Of a stretch of 64,000 nucleotides of DNA, positions 26,061-35,911 are shown in pieces. Positions within the stretch are counted from its first letter, which is position 1; each line of letters begins with the position of its first letter. The stretch comes from Acinetobacter beijerinckii CIP 110307. GTDB taxonomy: Bacteria; Pseudomonadota; Gammaproteobacteria; Pseudomonadales; Moraxellaceae. Under the pieces are notes generated by a model that saw nothing but the letters and a program-made list of their open reading frames with translations, was not told the DNA's origin and did no database searches. The stretch spans positions 563,086-627,085 of the forward strand of contig NZ_KB849764.1 in the NCBI RefSeq assembly GCF_000369005.1, read 5' to 3'. The position numbers were made by a program, and so were the translations under genes.

Positions 26061-27557
26061 CTAAGCTGAACGAACCTCATCTTCCTCGTCATCATCCGCT
26101 GAGTCCATACCAAGCTCTTTTAGTTTACGGGTTAAGGTATTTCGACCCCAGCCTAAAAGTTCTGCTGCATGACGTTTACGCCCACGTGTTTGTTGTAAGG
26201 CAGCAATAATGAGTGTGCGTTCAAACATTGGCGTGGCGATATCTAAGATTTTCATTTCACCATTTTTTAATTTTTGAACAGCCCATTGACCTAGCAACTC
26301 ATCCCAATGATGGACTGCAACGCGTTCTACTAAAGCTGGGTTTGATGTAGCTTGAGTTGCTGGGTCAATGCTTGGTTTATGAATGGAGACCTGTTTTAAC
26401 TCGGCAGGAAGATCTTCTGGATAGACTTCACGTCCAGTGATCATCACGGTAAGCCATCTACATGTATTCTCTAGTTGGCGAACATTACCCGGCCAAGGAA
26501 GCTGTTGCATGTAGTCAGTCGTTTCTGTACGCAAAATTTTAGGACTAACACCTAACTCTTTACCTGCACGAGCTAAGAAGTGTTGCGCCAGCATCGGAAT
26601 ATCTTCGCTACGATGTGCAAGTTTTGGAATATGAATACGAATGACATTTAAGCGATGATATAAGTCTTCGCGGAAACGTCCATCATTCACCAACTTTTCC
26701 AAATCTTGATGGGTAGCAGCAACAATACGTACATCAACCTTCACAGGCACATGTCCGCCAACGCGATAAAATTCGCCATCTGCTAAGACGCGAAGTAAAC
26801 GAGTTTGCGTTTCAAAAGGCATATCACCAATTTCATCTAGGAATAACGTACCGCCATTGGCTTGTTCAAAACGACCTTGATGTTGGGTGTTCGCACCCGT
26901 AAATGCTCCTTTTTCATGTCCAAACAACTCAGTTTCAATTAAGTCTTTTGGAATTGCTGCCATGTTTAATGCAATAAAAGGTTTGGCACGACGCGGTGAA
27001 TGTTTGTGTAAAGCATGTGCAACCAGTTCTTTACCCGTTCCTGATTCACCATTAATCAGTACTGTAATGTGTGATTGGGATAATCGACCTATTGCACGGA
27101 ATACTTCCTGCATAGCAGGTGATTCACCAATAATTTCAGTTGACTGTAGTGGGACTGCTGCTTTGGTAGCTTCTTGCTGTTGTAATTTATTAAGATGCAA
27201 AATGGCACGATTGACAAGTGCTAATGCTTCATCAATATCAAAAGGCTTTGGTAAATACTCAAATGCACCTGTTTGATAACTCGATACTGCGGATTCTAAG
27301 TCAGAGTGAGCAGTCATAATAATGACAGGAAGATCTGGATGAGTATTTTTTACTTTTGATAAAAAAGTTAAACCATCAATCCCTGGCATACGTATGTCAG
27401 TTAAAATAACGTCAGGAGCATCATCGTGTAAGCGTTCAAGGGCAGTTTGTGCCTCTTCAAAGTTGGTAACGTCAAAACCTTCTTCTTTAAAGGTTTTTTC
27501 GAGTACCCAACGCATGGCACGATCGTCATCTATTACCCAAATTTTATTTCGTGACAT
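26061..27557 (-). CDS. ntrC: Nitrogen regulation protein NR(I), sigma-54 activator
   Basis: NtrC activates sigma-54 promoters under nitrogen limitation. Order of domains in the 498 residues: a receiver with phospho-accepting Asp54 ([10 protein letters not shown]), an AAA+ domain with Walker [10 protein letters not shown] (near residue 168), the sigma-54 contact loop GAFTGA, and Walker [13 protein letters not shown] Fis-type helix-turn-helix near the end ([34 protein letters not shown]) completes it. It overlaps ntrB by 14 bp, so the two-component pair is translationally coupled. Confidence 0.96.
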   Translation of the reverse strand: MSRNKIWVIDDDRAMRWVLEKTFKEEGFDVTNFEEAQTALERLHDDAPDVILTDIRMPGIDGLTFLSKVKNTHPDLPVIIMTAHSDLESAVSSYQTGAFEYLPKPFDIDEALALVNRAILHLNKLQQQEATKAAVPLQSTEIIGESPAMQEVFRAIGRLSQSHITVLINGESGTGKELVAHALHKHSPRRAKPFIALNMAAIPKDLIETELFGHEKGAFTGANTQHQGRFEQANGGTLFLDEIGDMPFETQTRLLRVLADGEFYRVGGHVPVKVDVRIVAATHQDLEKLVNDGRFREDLYHRLNVIRIHIPKLAHRSEDIPMLAQHFLARAGKELGVSPKILRTETTDYMQQLPWPGNVRQLENTCRWLTVMITGREVYPEDLPAELKQVSIHKPSIDPATQATSNPALVERVAVHHWDELLGQWAVQKLKNGEMKILDIATPMFERTLIIAALQQTRGRKRHAAELLGWGRNTLTRKLKELGMDSADDDEEDEVRSA

Positions 27558-28653
27558 GGTTTAACTCCCAAGGTAGATATAAACTAAAAATGGTTTTTCC
27601 TGGAACGGATTGACACTCGATCATTCCGTTATGTTGATGCATTATGTTTTGTGCGATGCTTAATCCGAGGCCTGTTCCTTTCGCTCTGCCTGTAACCAAA
27701 GGATAGAATACTGACTCTAAGATGCTTTCTGGAACGCCCGGACCATTATCCTCAATATCAATTCGGACTGTTGAGCGATTGAGAACACCATTAATTGTGA
27801 CTAAGCGTTGGATGCGTGTTCTTAAAACTAATTCTGGCTCGGAGTCTACAAAAAATTCTTTATTTTCAGTCATCGCTTGTACAGCGTTGACACTAATATT
27901 GAGCATCACTTGAATGAGTTGATCACGATCAGCCATCACGTCTGGTAGAGATAAATCATAATCACGTGTGATTTTAATTTTCTTTTTGGTTTGATTGACA
28001 ATTAATGAGCGAACACGTTCAAGTGGCTCGTGCACGTTGACTAGTTCATAACTCGGTAGTTGTCTGGAACCCAACATCGTATCTGCTAAATTAGTTAAAC
28101 GATCTACTTCACTAATAATAATGTCAGTAAATTCACTATAACTTTCGTCATTTAGGCTTCTCGCTAATAGTTGAGTAGCGCCACGAATTCCCGCTAATGG
28201 ATTTTTAATTTCATGTGCAACGCCACGAACTAATTGACGTGCGACTTGATGTTGTTGAACTAAATTCTCTTCTTTAGAAATTTTCAACATTCGATCAATT
28301 GGATTGAGTTCTATCAAGAGTAATGGGTGATAGCTCTTTCCGGCATTCAGTTGTGAAACGGTATAATCAACATGAATAGGTTTAAAGTTGACGTTAATCA
28401 CCGCTTCACGACGAGTGTAGTGCTGACCAGTCTCAAGAGTATTTTGTAATGCATCATAAGTATTAAATGAATCATCATGAGCATGTAGTAAGTTTATGAC
28501 TGGCTGACCTGATGCGCGTAGTAAGCTAATATCAAATAAAGCTTCGCAAGCTGAATTTAAATAAAAAATATTAAGTTTACTATCGACCAATAAAATGGCA
28601 GTTGTCAGATTATCTACTAAAAGTCGATAGTCGATAGTGTGTTGTTGATCCAT
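27544..28653 (-). CDS. ntrB: Nitrogen regulation sensor histidine kinase NR(II)
   Basis: NtrB phosphorylates or dephosphorylates NtrC in response to PII. The 369 residues hold an N-terminal PAS domain (residues about 10-115), the phospho-acceptor His147 in GVAHEIKNPLAGIRGA, an N-box (NISVNAVQAM), and ATP-lid motifs DIEDNGPGVP and GTGLGLSIAQ. There is no membrane segment, as expected for a cytosolic kinase. Upstream lies a 329-bp gap shared with rimO. The glnA gene often found before ntrB is not here. Confidence 0.95.
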   Translation of the reverse strand: MDQQHTIDYRLLVDNLTTAILLVDSKLNIFYLNSACEALFDISLLRASGQPVINLLHAHDDSFNTYDALQNTLETGQHYTRREAVINVNFKPIHVDYTVSQLNAGKSYHPLLLIELNPIDRMLKISKEENLVQQHQVARQLVRGVAHEIKNPLAGIRGATQLLARSLNDESYSEFTDIIISEVDRLTNLADTMLGSRQLPSYELVNVHEPLERVRSLIVNQTKKKIKITRDYDLSLPDVMADRDQLIQVMLNISVNAVQAMTENKEFFVDSEPELVLRTRIQRLVTINGVLNRSTVRIDIEDNGPGVPESILESVFYPLVTGRAKGTGLGLSIAQNIMHQHNGMIECQSVPGKTIFSLYLPWELNHVTK

Positions 28654-28982
28654 TTGTGAATCGTCCTGTTTTAAAATGGCGCAATAAATATCAATTTAAA
28701 TAAATAGCCATTAACTTCTAAGATTTTACTAAATGCAAAATATGAGCCAACTTTGTATTGGCTAAATTTCAACAACTTATAAAAGAAGTATTCTATTTAT
28801 GCTGTATTTTTCACATAGATTGAGTGTTTTGAATATTTTATTATGTTCTAAAATAGTGCGTTGTTGGAATTTATTTAAATTTTTGGTTGTATTTTGGTGC
28901 ATTACACAAAGAGATGTCATTGCAGCTATGCGGAAGCAAAGAAAAGTCATACAATACGCCGATTCAAGTGGAGCGCAGATTC
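28654..28982. other. Gene-free gap between ntrB and rimO
   Basis: This divergent gap should hold promoters for both genes. I can point to an inverted repeat AGCCAA-N8-TTGGCT at 28744-28763 and an 11-base match (ATTTTGGTGCA, 28891-28901) to one half of an NtrC enhancer site. I see no full NtrC site and no clear sigma-54 -24/-12 element. GGAG at 28970-28973 is the rimO ribosome site. Short open frames here overlap the rimO leader and lack ribosome sites. Confidence 0.4.
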
Positions 28983-30326
28983 ATGAAGACCCCCAAAGTC
29001 GGTTTTGTATCTTTAGGTTGTCCTAAGGCATTGGTAGATTCTGAAAGAATTTTAACTCAGTTAAAGACTGAAGGTTATCAAGTTGCATCAGATTATGATG
29101 GTGCTGATCTGGTTGTTGTTAATACCTGTGGTTTTATTGAATCTGCGGTACAAGAATCTTTAGATGCGATTGGCGAAGCCATGAGCGAAAATGGCCGAGT
29201 GATCGTCACTGGCTGTTTAGGTAAAGATGAAGATAAAATTCGTCAAATGCATCCTAATGTTCTAAAAGTAACAGGTGCGGCAGCGTATCAAGATGTAATG
29301 GAAGCAGTGCATGAATATGTACCAGCTCCGCCAAAGCATAATCCATTTATTGACTTAGTACCTGAGCAAGGTGTTCGTTTAACACCAAAGCATTACGCTT
29401 ATTTAAAGATATCGGAAGGATGCAACCACCGTTGTACGTTCTGTATTATTCCTAGCATGCGTGGTGATCTTGTTTCTCGTCCTGTCGGAAAAGTCTTAGA
29501 TGAAGCAGCAGCGTTAAAACGTGCTGGTGTAAAAGAAATTTTAGTGATTTCTCAAGATACTTCTGCTTATGGCGTGGATACGAAGTACAAGCTAGATTTT
29601 TGGAATGGTCAGCCTGTTAAAACAAAATTCTATGATATGTGTGAAGCTCTAGGGCAACTAGGTATTTGGGTGCGTTTGCATTATGTATACCCATATCCGC
29701 ACGTTGATGCAGCAATTGATTTGATGGCTCAAGGTAAAATTCTACCGTATTTAGATATTCCTTTTCAGCACGCCAGTCCACGCATCTTAAAATTGATGAA
29801 ACGACCAGCTCACAGTGAAAATACATTAGAACGCCTTAAATTATGGCGTGAAAAATGCCCTGACTTGGTGATTCGCTCAACATTCGTTGTTGGTTTTCCG
29901 GGTGAAACGGAAGAGGATTTCCAAATTTTATTAGAGTGGCTCAAAGAAGCTCAGCTTGATCGTGTAGGTTGTTTTACTTATTCACCTGTTGAAGGTGCGA
30001 CAGCAAATGATCTCCCTGATCATGTGCCAGAAGAAATCAAGCAAGATCGCTATGAGCGCTTTATGGAAGTGCAGCAAGCGATTTCAGCTGCAAAATTACA
30101 AAAGCGTATCGGTCAAACGATGACAGTATTGGTTGATAACTTGGAAGAAGAATTCCCAGTTGCTGTAGCACGTTCATATGCAGATGCACCAGAAATTGAT
30201 GGTAACGTTTTCGTTGAAGATATTGATAAAAGTGTGATTAAAGCAGGTGATTTACTTGAAGTCGAAATTACTGATGCAGATGAATACGATTTGTTTGCAA
30301 AGTTAATTCAGATTAAATCTGCTTGA
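28983..30326 (+). CDS. rimO: Ribosomal protein S12 methylthiotransferase
   Basis: RimO adds a methylthio group to an aspartate of ribosomal protein S12 using two iron-sulfur clusters and SAM. The 447 residues show the N-terminal cluster cysteines ([25 protein letters not shown]), the radical-SAM motif CNHRCTFC near residue 150 followed by IIPSMRGD, and a C-terminal TRAM domain (VLVDNLEEE...DGNVFVE). ATG 28983 is chosen because GGAG lies nine bases upstream; a start 32 codons earlier adds unrelated sequence. Confidence 0.95.
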   Translation: MKTPKVGFVSLGCPKALVDSERILTQLKTEGYQVASDYDGADLVVVNTCGFIESAVQESLDAIGEAMSENGRVIVTGCLGKDEDKIRQMHPNVLKVTGAAAYQDVMEAVHEYVPAPPKHNPFIDLVPEQGVRLTPKHYAYLKISEGCNHRCTFCIIPSMRGDLVSRPVGKVLDEAAALKRAGVKEILVISQDTSAYGVDTKYKLDFWNGQPVKTKFYDMCEALGQLGIWVRLHYVYPYPHVDAAIDLMAQGKILPYLDIPFQHASPRILKLMKRPAHSENTLERLKLWREKCPDLVIRSTFVVGFPGETEEDFQILLEWLKEAQLDRVGCFTYSPVEGATANDLPDHVPEEIKQDRYERFMEVQQAISAAKLQKRIGQTMTVLVDNLEEEFPVAVARSYADAPEIDGNVFVEDIDKSVIKAGDLLEVEITDADEYDLFAKLIQIKSA

Positions 30327-30377
30327 TATTGTATGAAATATTAAAAAATTTTGAGATTGGTCGTTTTGGAGTAAAGC

Positions 30378-31106
30378 ATGTCAGCTTCTAAGAATCCGCG
30401 TTATTCACGTATTTTGCTCAAGCTTTCTGGTGAAGCTTTAGCAGGCAATAAAGATATGGGTATTGATGCCCAAGTGTTAGATCAAATGTCACTGTCAATT
30501 GCTCATTTGGTTGGTTTAGGCGTGCAGGTCGGAATTGTTGTTGGTGGTGGTAATTTATACCGTGGTAGCCAATTGCAGAAAGATGGTTTGGTTGGTCGAG
30601 TGACTGGCGATCAAATGGGAATGCTGGCAACAGTTATGAACGGTTTGGCTATGCGAGATGCTTTAGTTCGCCGTAATATTAAAACACGACTAATGTCTGC
30701 GCTTCAAATTGGAACAGTTGTAGAGTCTTATTCAAGTCGTGATGCAATTCGCCATCTAAGCCAAGGTGAAGTGTGCGTATTTGTCGCTGGAACGGGTAAT
30801 CCTTTCTTTACAACAGATACAGCTGCTTGCTTACGTGGTATTGAGATTGAAGCAAACTTAATCTTAAAAGCAACGAAAGTAGATGGCGTATACAATAAAG
30901 ATCCGAGTAAATATGACGATGCAGTTAAATACGATAATTTAACTTTCGATCAAGTATTGGATGAGAAACTTGGCGTTATGGATCTTACTGCAATTTGTTT
31001 ATGCCGTGATCATAATGTTCCATTACAAGTTTTTGATATGAACAAATCTGGTGCATTACTTTCCGTCGTAATGGGCGAAAAAGAGGGAACTCACGTTACG
31101 AATTAA
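30378..31106 (+). CDS. pyrH: Uridylate kinase
   Basis: PyrH phosphorylates UMP to UDP. The 242-residue protein has the amino-acid-kinase fold: [12 protein letters not shown] at residues 11-22, [10 protein letters not shown] near residue 56, the [12 protein letters not shown] substrate loop near residue 138 and [12 protein letters not shown] near residue 167. It starts the conserved pyrH-frr-uppS-cdsA-dxr-rseP-bamA order. In relatives rpsB-tsf come before it; here it follows rimO. Confidence 0.97.
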   Translation: MSASKNPRYSRILLKLSGEALAGNKDMGIDAQVLDQMSLSIAHLVGLGVQVGIVVGGGNLYRGSQLQKDGLVGRVTGDQMGMLATVMNGLAMRDALVRRNIKTRLMSALQIGTVVESYSSRDAIRHLSQGEVCVFVAGTGNPFFTTDTAACLRGIEIEANLILKATKVDGVYNKDPSKYDDAVKYDNLTFDQVLDEKLGVMDLTAICLCRDHNVPLQVFDMNKSGALLSVVMGEKEGTHVTN

Positions 31107-31182
31107 TGTACGTGAGCCCTAAAGCTCTTTATACTAATGTTTAATTTTTTGTAATACCTAATGAATAAGTAAGGAAGATCAT

Positions 31183-31737
31183 ATGATTAACGATCTTAAA
31201 AAAGACGCAGAAGACCGTATGAACAAGTCGCTTGACTCGTTAGAGAATGGTTTTGCCAAAGTTCGTACTGGACGTGCTCACCCATCAATTTTAAATGGTG
31301 TGATGGTTCCTTACTATGGTTCTGATGTTCCCCTTAACCAAGTTGCAAACGTAGGTCTTGAAGATTCGCGTACCTTGCTTGTACAACCATTTGAGCGTTC
31401 AATGGTTTCTGCGATTGATAAAGCGATTCGTGAAGCTGGTTTAGGATTGAATCCGATTACAGCTGACGCAATTCGTGTACCAATGGCTGCATTGACTGAG
31501 GAAACGCGTCGCGATATGCAGAAAGTTGCGCGTACTGAAGCAGAAAATGCAAAAGTAGCGATTCGAAACATTCGTCGTGATGTGTTGGGTGATATCAAAT
31601 CATTGTTGAAAGAAAAAGAAATTTCTGAAGATGATGATCGTCGTGCTTCAGATGATATTCAAAAAATTACTGATAAATTCGTTGCTGAAGTAGAGAAGCG
31701 TCTTGCAGCAAAAGAAGCAGAATTGATGAAGGTCTGA
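31183..31737 (+). CDS. frr: Ribosome recycling factor
   Basis: Frr splits the post-termination ribosome together with EF-G. The 184 residues show the family from end to end: [18 protein letters not shown] near residue 22, [23 protein letters not shown] near residue 72, and the C-terminal helix with [27 protein letters not shown]. It has AAGGAAG before ATG 31183 and lies 7 bp before uppS. Confidence 0.97.
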   Translation: MINDLKKDAEDRMNKSLDSLENGFAKVRTGRAHPSILNGVMVPYYGSDVPLNQVANVGLEDSRTLLVQPFERSMVSAIDKAIREAGLGLNPITADAIRVPMAALTEETRRDMQKVARTEAENAKVAIRNIRRDVLGDIKSLLKEKEISEDDDRRASDDIQKITDKFVAEVEKRLAAKEAELMKV

Positions 31738-31744
31738 TTTAACT

Positions 31745-32494
31745 ATGACCTTGCAAGAAGAATCACTTCTTCCTCAACATGTTGCCATCATCATGGATGG
31801 CAACAATCGTTTCGCTAAAAAAAAGCAAATGCAAAAAGGTGATGGGCATCGTGAAGGCAAAAATGTCTTGGATCCTATCGTTGAACATTGTAAAAAAGTA
31901 GGTGTGCGTGCACTCACTGTTTTTGCTTTTTCTAGCGAAAACTGGAATAGACCACAATATGAAGTAGATTTGTTAATGAAATTGTTGGAAGAAACAATTC
32001 ATGAGCAATTGCCTCGTATGGAAAAGTTCAATATCGCTCTTCGTTTTATTGGCGATCGTTCTCGTTTATCTGATCCGTTACGTGAGTTGATGAGTGATGC
32101 TGAGAAAAAAACAGCATCGTATGATTCAATGACATTAACAATTGCGATTAGTTATGGCGGAATGTGGGATATGGCTTATGCTGCTAAACGCATTGCAGAA
32201 GATGCGCTGTTGGGTAAGCTAAAAACAGATCAGATAAACGTTGATTTATTTGATAATTATGTCAGTCTGAGTGATTTACCCGCAGTCGATTTGTTGATTC
32301 GTACTGGCGGTGATTATCGTTTGTCAAATTTTTTATTATGGCAAGCGGCGTATGCTGAATTATATTTTACTGAAACTTTATGGCCTGAGTTTACTGTAGA
32401 AGAACTTGATCATGCATTTTGTGTTTTTTCGGGGCGTGAAAGGCGTTTTGGTAAAACGACTGAACAGATTCAACAAGCTAAAATAGAGAATTAA
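31745..32494 (+). CDS. uppS: Undecaprenyl diphosphate synthase
   Basis: UppS makes the C55 lipid carrier for cell-wall and LPS sugars by cis-prenyl transfer. The 249 residues contain the active site HVAIIMDGNN near residue 13 with its catalytic Asp, FAFSSENWNRP near residue 60, and RTGGDYRLSNFLLWQ near residue 182. Three normally very conserved positions differ from the usual family motifs: GNGRWA is GNNRFA and RTGGE is RTGGD. The rest is intact and the gene is in its conserved place, so it is probably active. Confidence 0.94.
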   Translation: MTLQEESLLPQHVAIIMDGNNRFAKKKQMQKGDGHREGKNVLDPIVEHCKKVGVRALTVFAFSSENWNRPQYEVDLLMKLLEETIHEQLPRMEKFNIALRFIGDRSRLSDPLRELMSDAEKKTASYDSMTLTIAISYGGMWDMAYAAKRIAEDALLGKLKTDQINVDLFDNYVSLSDLPAVDLLIRTGGDYRLSNFLLWQAAYAELYFTETLWPEFTVEELDHAFCVFSGRERRFGKTTEQIQQAKIEN

Positions 32495-32496
32495 TA

Positions 32497-33321
32497 ATGT
32501 TAGAGCGGATTATTACCGCATTGGTGTTAGTTGCAGTTGTTTTAAGTTGCATGTTCGCAACGCAATCACATTATCCAATGTTTGTACTGATGATTTTAGC
32601 TGCTGGGGTTGCTGGTTATGAATGGTTTAAACTCATGCCACGAAATGAAACTGTTGTTTCTAAACCAAAAGCTTGGATTTATGGTGGTTGTGTAGCATTA
32701 GTATCGACACTGGCATTATTTTTCGATGATGTAGCATTATTGCTTTGGGCTGCATCAATACTAACTTGGTTAGGTAGTATTTATTGGGTTAAAAGCTTTC
32801 CTGAGTCAGATAATTGGTACAACGTATCTTTATACGCTATCGGATTTATTTTAATCTCGGCTGCTGTTACTGCAATTTATGCTGTATGGCATAGTTCACC
32901 TTGGTGGCTCATGTACTTGTTTCTTTTGGTTTGGGGAGCAGATAGTGGTGCTTACTTTGTGGGACGTAAGTTTGGCAATCGAAAACTTGCTCCAACTGTT
33001 AGCCCAAATAAATCTGTAGAAGGTTTATATGGGGGTATTGCAACAACAATAATTATTATGTTTGTGGTTCAATATTTCTATCTGAATTTAACTGTTTTAC
33101 AGCTTATTCTATTTCTAATACTTTCTTTAATAACAGTTTTTGCGTCAGTACTTGGTGATTTGTTTGAATCTATGATTAAACGCCGTGCGGGCATTAAAGA
33201 TTCTGGTCGTGTTTTACCTGGTCATGGCGGTGTATTAGATCGTATTGATTCTCTACTCGCGGCTGCACCAATTTTTGCTGCAGGTATGTATATATTAAAA
33301 CTTATTGGTGTAGATCTTTAA
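32497..33321 (+). CDS. cdsA: Phosphatidate cytidylyltransferase
   Basis: CdsA makes CDP-diacylglycerol for all phospholipids at the inner membrane. The 274-residue protein has about seven hydrophobic segments. It carries the CdsA signature near the C-terminus (SVLGDLFESMIKRRAGIKDSGRVLPGHGGVLDRIDSL, positions about 217-255) and the Mg-binding WGADSGAYFVGRKFG near residue 146. It is 2 bp after uppS and directly abuts dxr. Confidence 0.96.
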   Translation: MLERIITALVLVAVVLSCMFATQSHYPMFVLMILAAGVAGYEWFKLMPRNETVVSKPKAWIYGGCVALVSTLALFFDDVALLLWAASILTWLGSIYWVKSFPESDNWYNVSLYAIGFILISAAVTAIYAVWHSSPWWLMYLFLLVWGADSGAYFVGRKFGNRKLAPTVSPNKSVEGLYGGIATTIIIMFVVQYFYLNLTVLQLILFLILSLITVFASVLGDLFESMIKRRAGIKDSGRVLPGHGGVLDRIDSLLAAAPIFAAGMYILKLIGVDL

Positions 33322-34518
33322 ATGACCCAAGCTGTAAGTATATTAGGCGCTACTGGTTCAATTGGACAAAGTACTTTAAAAGTCTTAGAACAGCATCCTG
33401 ATCAATATTCTGTGTTTGCTGTTTCTGCTTATAGTCGTTTAGACGAACTTTTGTTTATATGTAAAAAATTCCATCCTAAAATTGTTGTTGTACCAAAAGA
33501 AAAAGCTTCGGAACTTCATCAATTATTTAAAAATGAAAATTTAAATCAAATTGAAATTCTGACAGATGAATCTGGCCTCATTACAATAGCTGAGCATGCT
33601 GATGTCGATATTGTCATGGCAGCGATCGTCGGTGCGGCAGGTCTTTTGCCTACTTTAGCTGCTGTAAAAGCAGGTAAGCGTGTTTTGCTTGCAAATAAAG
33701 AATCGCTGGTGATGTCAGGCGATATCATGATGCAAGCCGCACGTGATCATAATGCGTTATTATTACCTGTTGATTCAGAACATAATGCAATTTTTCAGTC
33801 ATTGCCTCACAATTATTTAAGCGCTGAAAGAACTGGTCAACCGCAATTAGGTGTTTCGGGGATATTGCTGACAGCTTCAGGTGGGCCATTTCTTAATCAT
33901 ACATTAGAACAATTAAATGAAGTGACACCGCAGCAAGCATGTAAACATCCTAATTGGTCTATGGGGCAAAAAATTTCTGTCGATTCTGCGACTTTAATGA
34001 ATAAAGGTCTAGAATTGATCGAAGCGTGCCATTTGTTTTCAATATCAGAACATTTTGTTACAATTGTTGTTCATCCACAAAGTATTATTCATTCAATGGT
34101 GCAATATGTGGATGGATCAACTTTGGCGCAAATGGGTAACCCTGATATGTGTACGCCAATCGCACATGCTTTAGCATGGCCTGAACGATTGTCAACGCAC
34201 GTTCCAGCCTTAAATTTATTTGAAACTGCGCAGTTGAATTTTCAGTCGCCAGATAATGTTAAATTTCCTGCATTAAATTTGGCACGCCAAGCTATGCGTG
34301 TTGGTGGTTTAGCACCAACCATTTTAAATGCGGCAAATGAAATTGCGGTTGACGCTTTTCTGAAACAAAGAATCAAATTTACCCAGATTACTCAAGTTGT
34401 CGAGAACACTTTGCAGTTAATACAAAATGCAAAAGCAGAAAGCATAGACATCATTTTACATACTGATATGATCGCTAGAAGAGTTGCGGAAAAGTATATA
34501 GCGGATATTGGAGGCTAA
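33322..34518 (+). CDS. dxr: 1-deoxy-D-xylulose-5-phosphate reductoisomerase
   Basis: Dxr makes MEP, the committed step of isoprenoid synthesis, feeding the neighbouring uppS. The 398 residues show the NADPH site LGATGSIGQST (residues 8-18), LANKESLVMSG, PVDSEHNAIFQ, LTASGGPF and the flexible-loop/metal region HPNWSMGQKISVDSATLMNKGLELIEA. It ends within the ribosome-binding region of rseP, so coupling is likely. Confidence 0.97.
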   Translation: MTQAVSILGATGSIGQSTLKVLEQHPDQYSVFAVSAYSRLDELLFICKKFHPKIVVVPKEKASELHQLFKNENLNQIEILTDESGLITIAEHADVDIVMAAIVGAAGLLPTLAAVKAGKRVLLANKESLVMSGDIMMQAARDHNALLLPVDSEHNAIFQSLPHNYLSAERTGQPQLGVSGILLTASGGPFLNHTLEQLNEVTPQQACKHPNWSMGQKISVDSATLMNKGLELIEACHLFSISEHFVTIVVHPQSIIHSMVQYVDGSTLAQMGNPDMCTPIAHALAWPERLSTHVPALNLFETAQLNFQSPDNVKFPALNLARQAMRVGGLAPTILNAANEIAVDAFLKQRIKFTQITQVVENTLQLIQNAKAESIDIILHTDMIARRVAEKYIADIGG

Positions 34519-34522
34519 TCGT

Positions 34523-35878
34523 ATGAATGCACTTTTTATGATTGCAGCAGCGATTTTGTTGCTAGGTCCACTAATCGCAATTCATGAGTTTGGTCACTAT
34601 TGGGTTGCTCGTAAACTGGGTGTCAAAGTTTTAGTTTATTCCATTGGTTTTGGACCAACATTGTTGAAATGGCAATCTAAAAAATCTGGAATCCAATATC
34701 AGTTGTCAGCTCTTCCATTAGGTGGATACGTCAAAATGCTTGATGAGCGTGAGGGAAATGTATCTGAAGAAGATTTGCCTTATGCGTTCAATCGTCAATC
34801 ACCTTGGAAGCGGATTGCGATTGTGGCTGCTGGTCCATTAATTAATTTAATCTTTGCGGTATTTCTGTTTTGGATTTTATTTTTACCCGCTCAAGAGCAA
34901 TTGAATACTCGTATTGGTAAAATTTTGCCAAATACAGCAGCGGCTCAAGTTGATTTAAAAGTTAATGACAAAATTTTAATGGTTGATGGGCAATCAACAC
35001 CGACTTGGGAAAAATTGAATTACACACTTGTAAATCGTGTAGGTGAAACGGGTGTAGTTTCAATTGTTGTTGATAGATCAGGTAGTGAAAAGCAATTTAA
35101 TTTACCTATTAAAGATTTCTTGAAAGACCAAAGTGAATCTCCACTCGACGCTTTAGGTTTTTTACCTTATAGACCTGTTATTCCTGCAATAATTAAAGAG
35201 TTAAGCGCAGATGGTGCTGCAATTCGCCAAGGAATGAAAGTCGGTGACCGAATTGTTGCAATCAATAATGTCCCAATGAAAGATTGGTTTGATGTGGTTG
35301 ATGTTGTACAGAAATCACCTGAAAAACTTTTGAATATTGATGTTTTGCGTCAAGGTCAAGTTGTGCACCTGCAAGTTATGCCACAAGGTCAGCGTGATAA
35401 TATGGGCAATACCACAGGTATGCTGGGTGTTAAAAGTGATGCAGGTAAAATTACCATTCCTGACGAATACAAACAAACGATTCAATATTCACCGATTGAA
35501 GCTTTAGGTGTGGCTTTTGATAAAACCACTCAATTATCAGGAATGATTTTTAATTCAATCATTAAGATGGTTCGTGGTTTAATTGGATTAGATAACTTAT
35601 CTGGTCCAATAACGATTGCAAAAGTTGCTGGTCAAAGTGCTGAAATGGGGTGGCAGACTTTTATTTCATTTATGGCATTAATGAGTGTTAGCTTGGGAAT
35701 ATTAAATTTATTACCTATCCCGATGCTTGATGGTGGACATTTAGTTTATTACTTTATCGAAGCAATTCGTGGTAAACCTGTTTCTGAACAAATACAGATA
35801 TTTGGTCTTAAAGTTGGTATGTTACTGCTCGGTAGCATGATGCTTTTGGCTTTATTTAACGACTTCATGCGTTTATAA
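34523..35878 (+). CDS. rseP: Site-2 zinc metalloprotease RseP
   Basis: RseP cleaves anti-sigma factors and leftover signal peptides inside the inner membrane. From ATG 34523 (451 residues) the zinc motif HEFGH is at residues 21-25 in the first membrane helix, PDZ-like regions occupy about 110-300, and the third zinc ligand lies in NLLPIPMLDGGHL near residue 400. GGAGG lies 9-10 bases before this ATG, whereas the ATG at 34508 sits on the ribosome site itself, so 34523 is preferred. Confidence 0.95.
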   Translation: MNALFMIAAAILLLGPLIAIHEFGHYWVARKLGVKVLVYSIGFGPTLLKWQSKKSGIQYQLSALPLGGYVKMLDEREGNVSEEDLPYAFNRQSPWKRIAIVAAGPLINLIFAVFLFWILFLPAQEQLNTRIGKILPNTAAAQVDLKVNDKILMVDGQSTPTWEKLNYTLVNRVGETGVVSIVVDRSGSEKQFNLPIKDFLKDQSESPLDALGFLPYRPVIPAIIKELSADGAAIRQGMKVGDRIVAINNVPMKDWFDVVDVVQKSPEKLLNIDVLRQGQVVHLQVMPQGQRDNMGNTTGMLGVKSDAGKITIPDEYKQTIQYSPIEALGVAFDKTTQLSGMIFNSIIKMVRGLIGLDNLSGPITIAKVAGQSAEMGWQTFISFMALMSVSLGILNLLPIPMLDGGHLVYYFIEAIRGKPVSEQIQIFGLKVGMLLLGSMMLLALFNDFMRL

Positions 35879-35911
35879 AACGCGAATGGAATTTAACTTA
35901 CTGGAAAATAT

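Noticed and set aside
28799..28982. Extra small gene or longer RimO N-terminus upstream of rimO
   Set aside because: The leader sequence has no family similarity and the ribosome site at 28970 points to ATG 28983.
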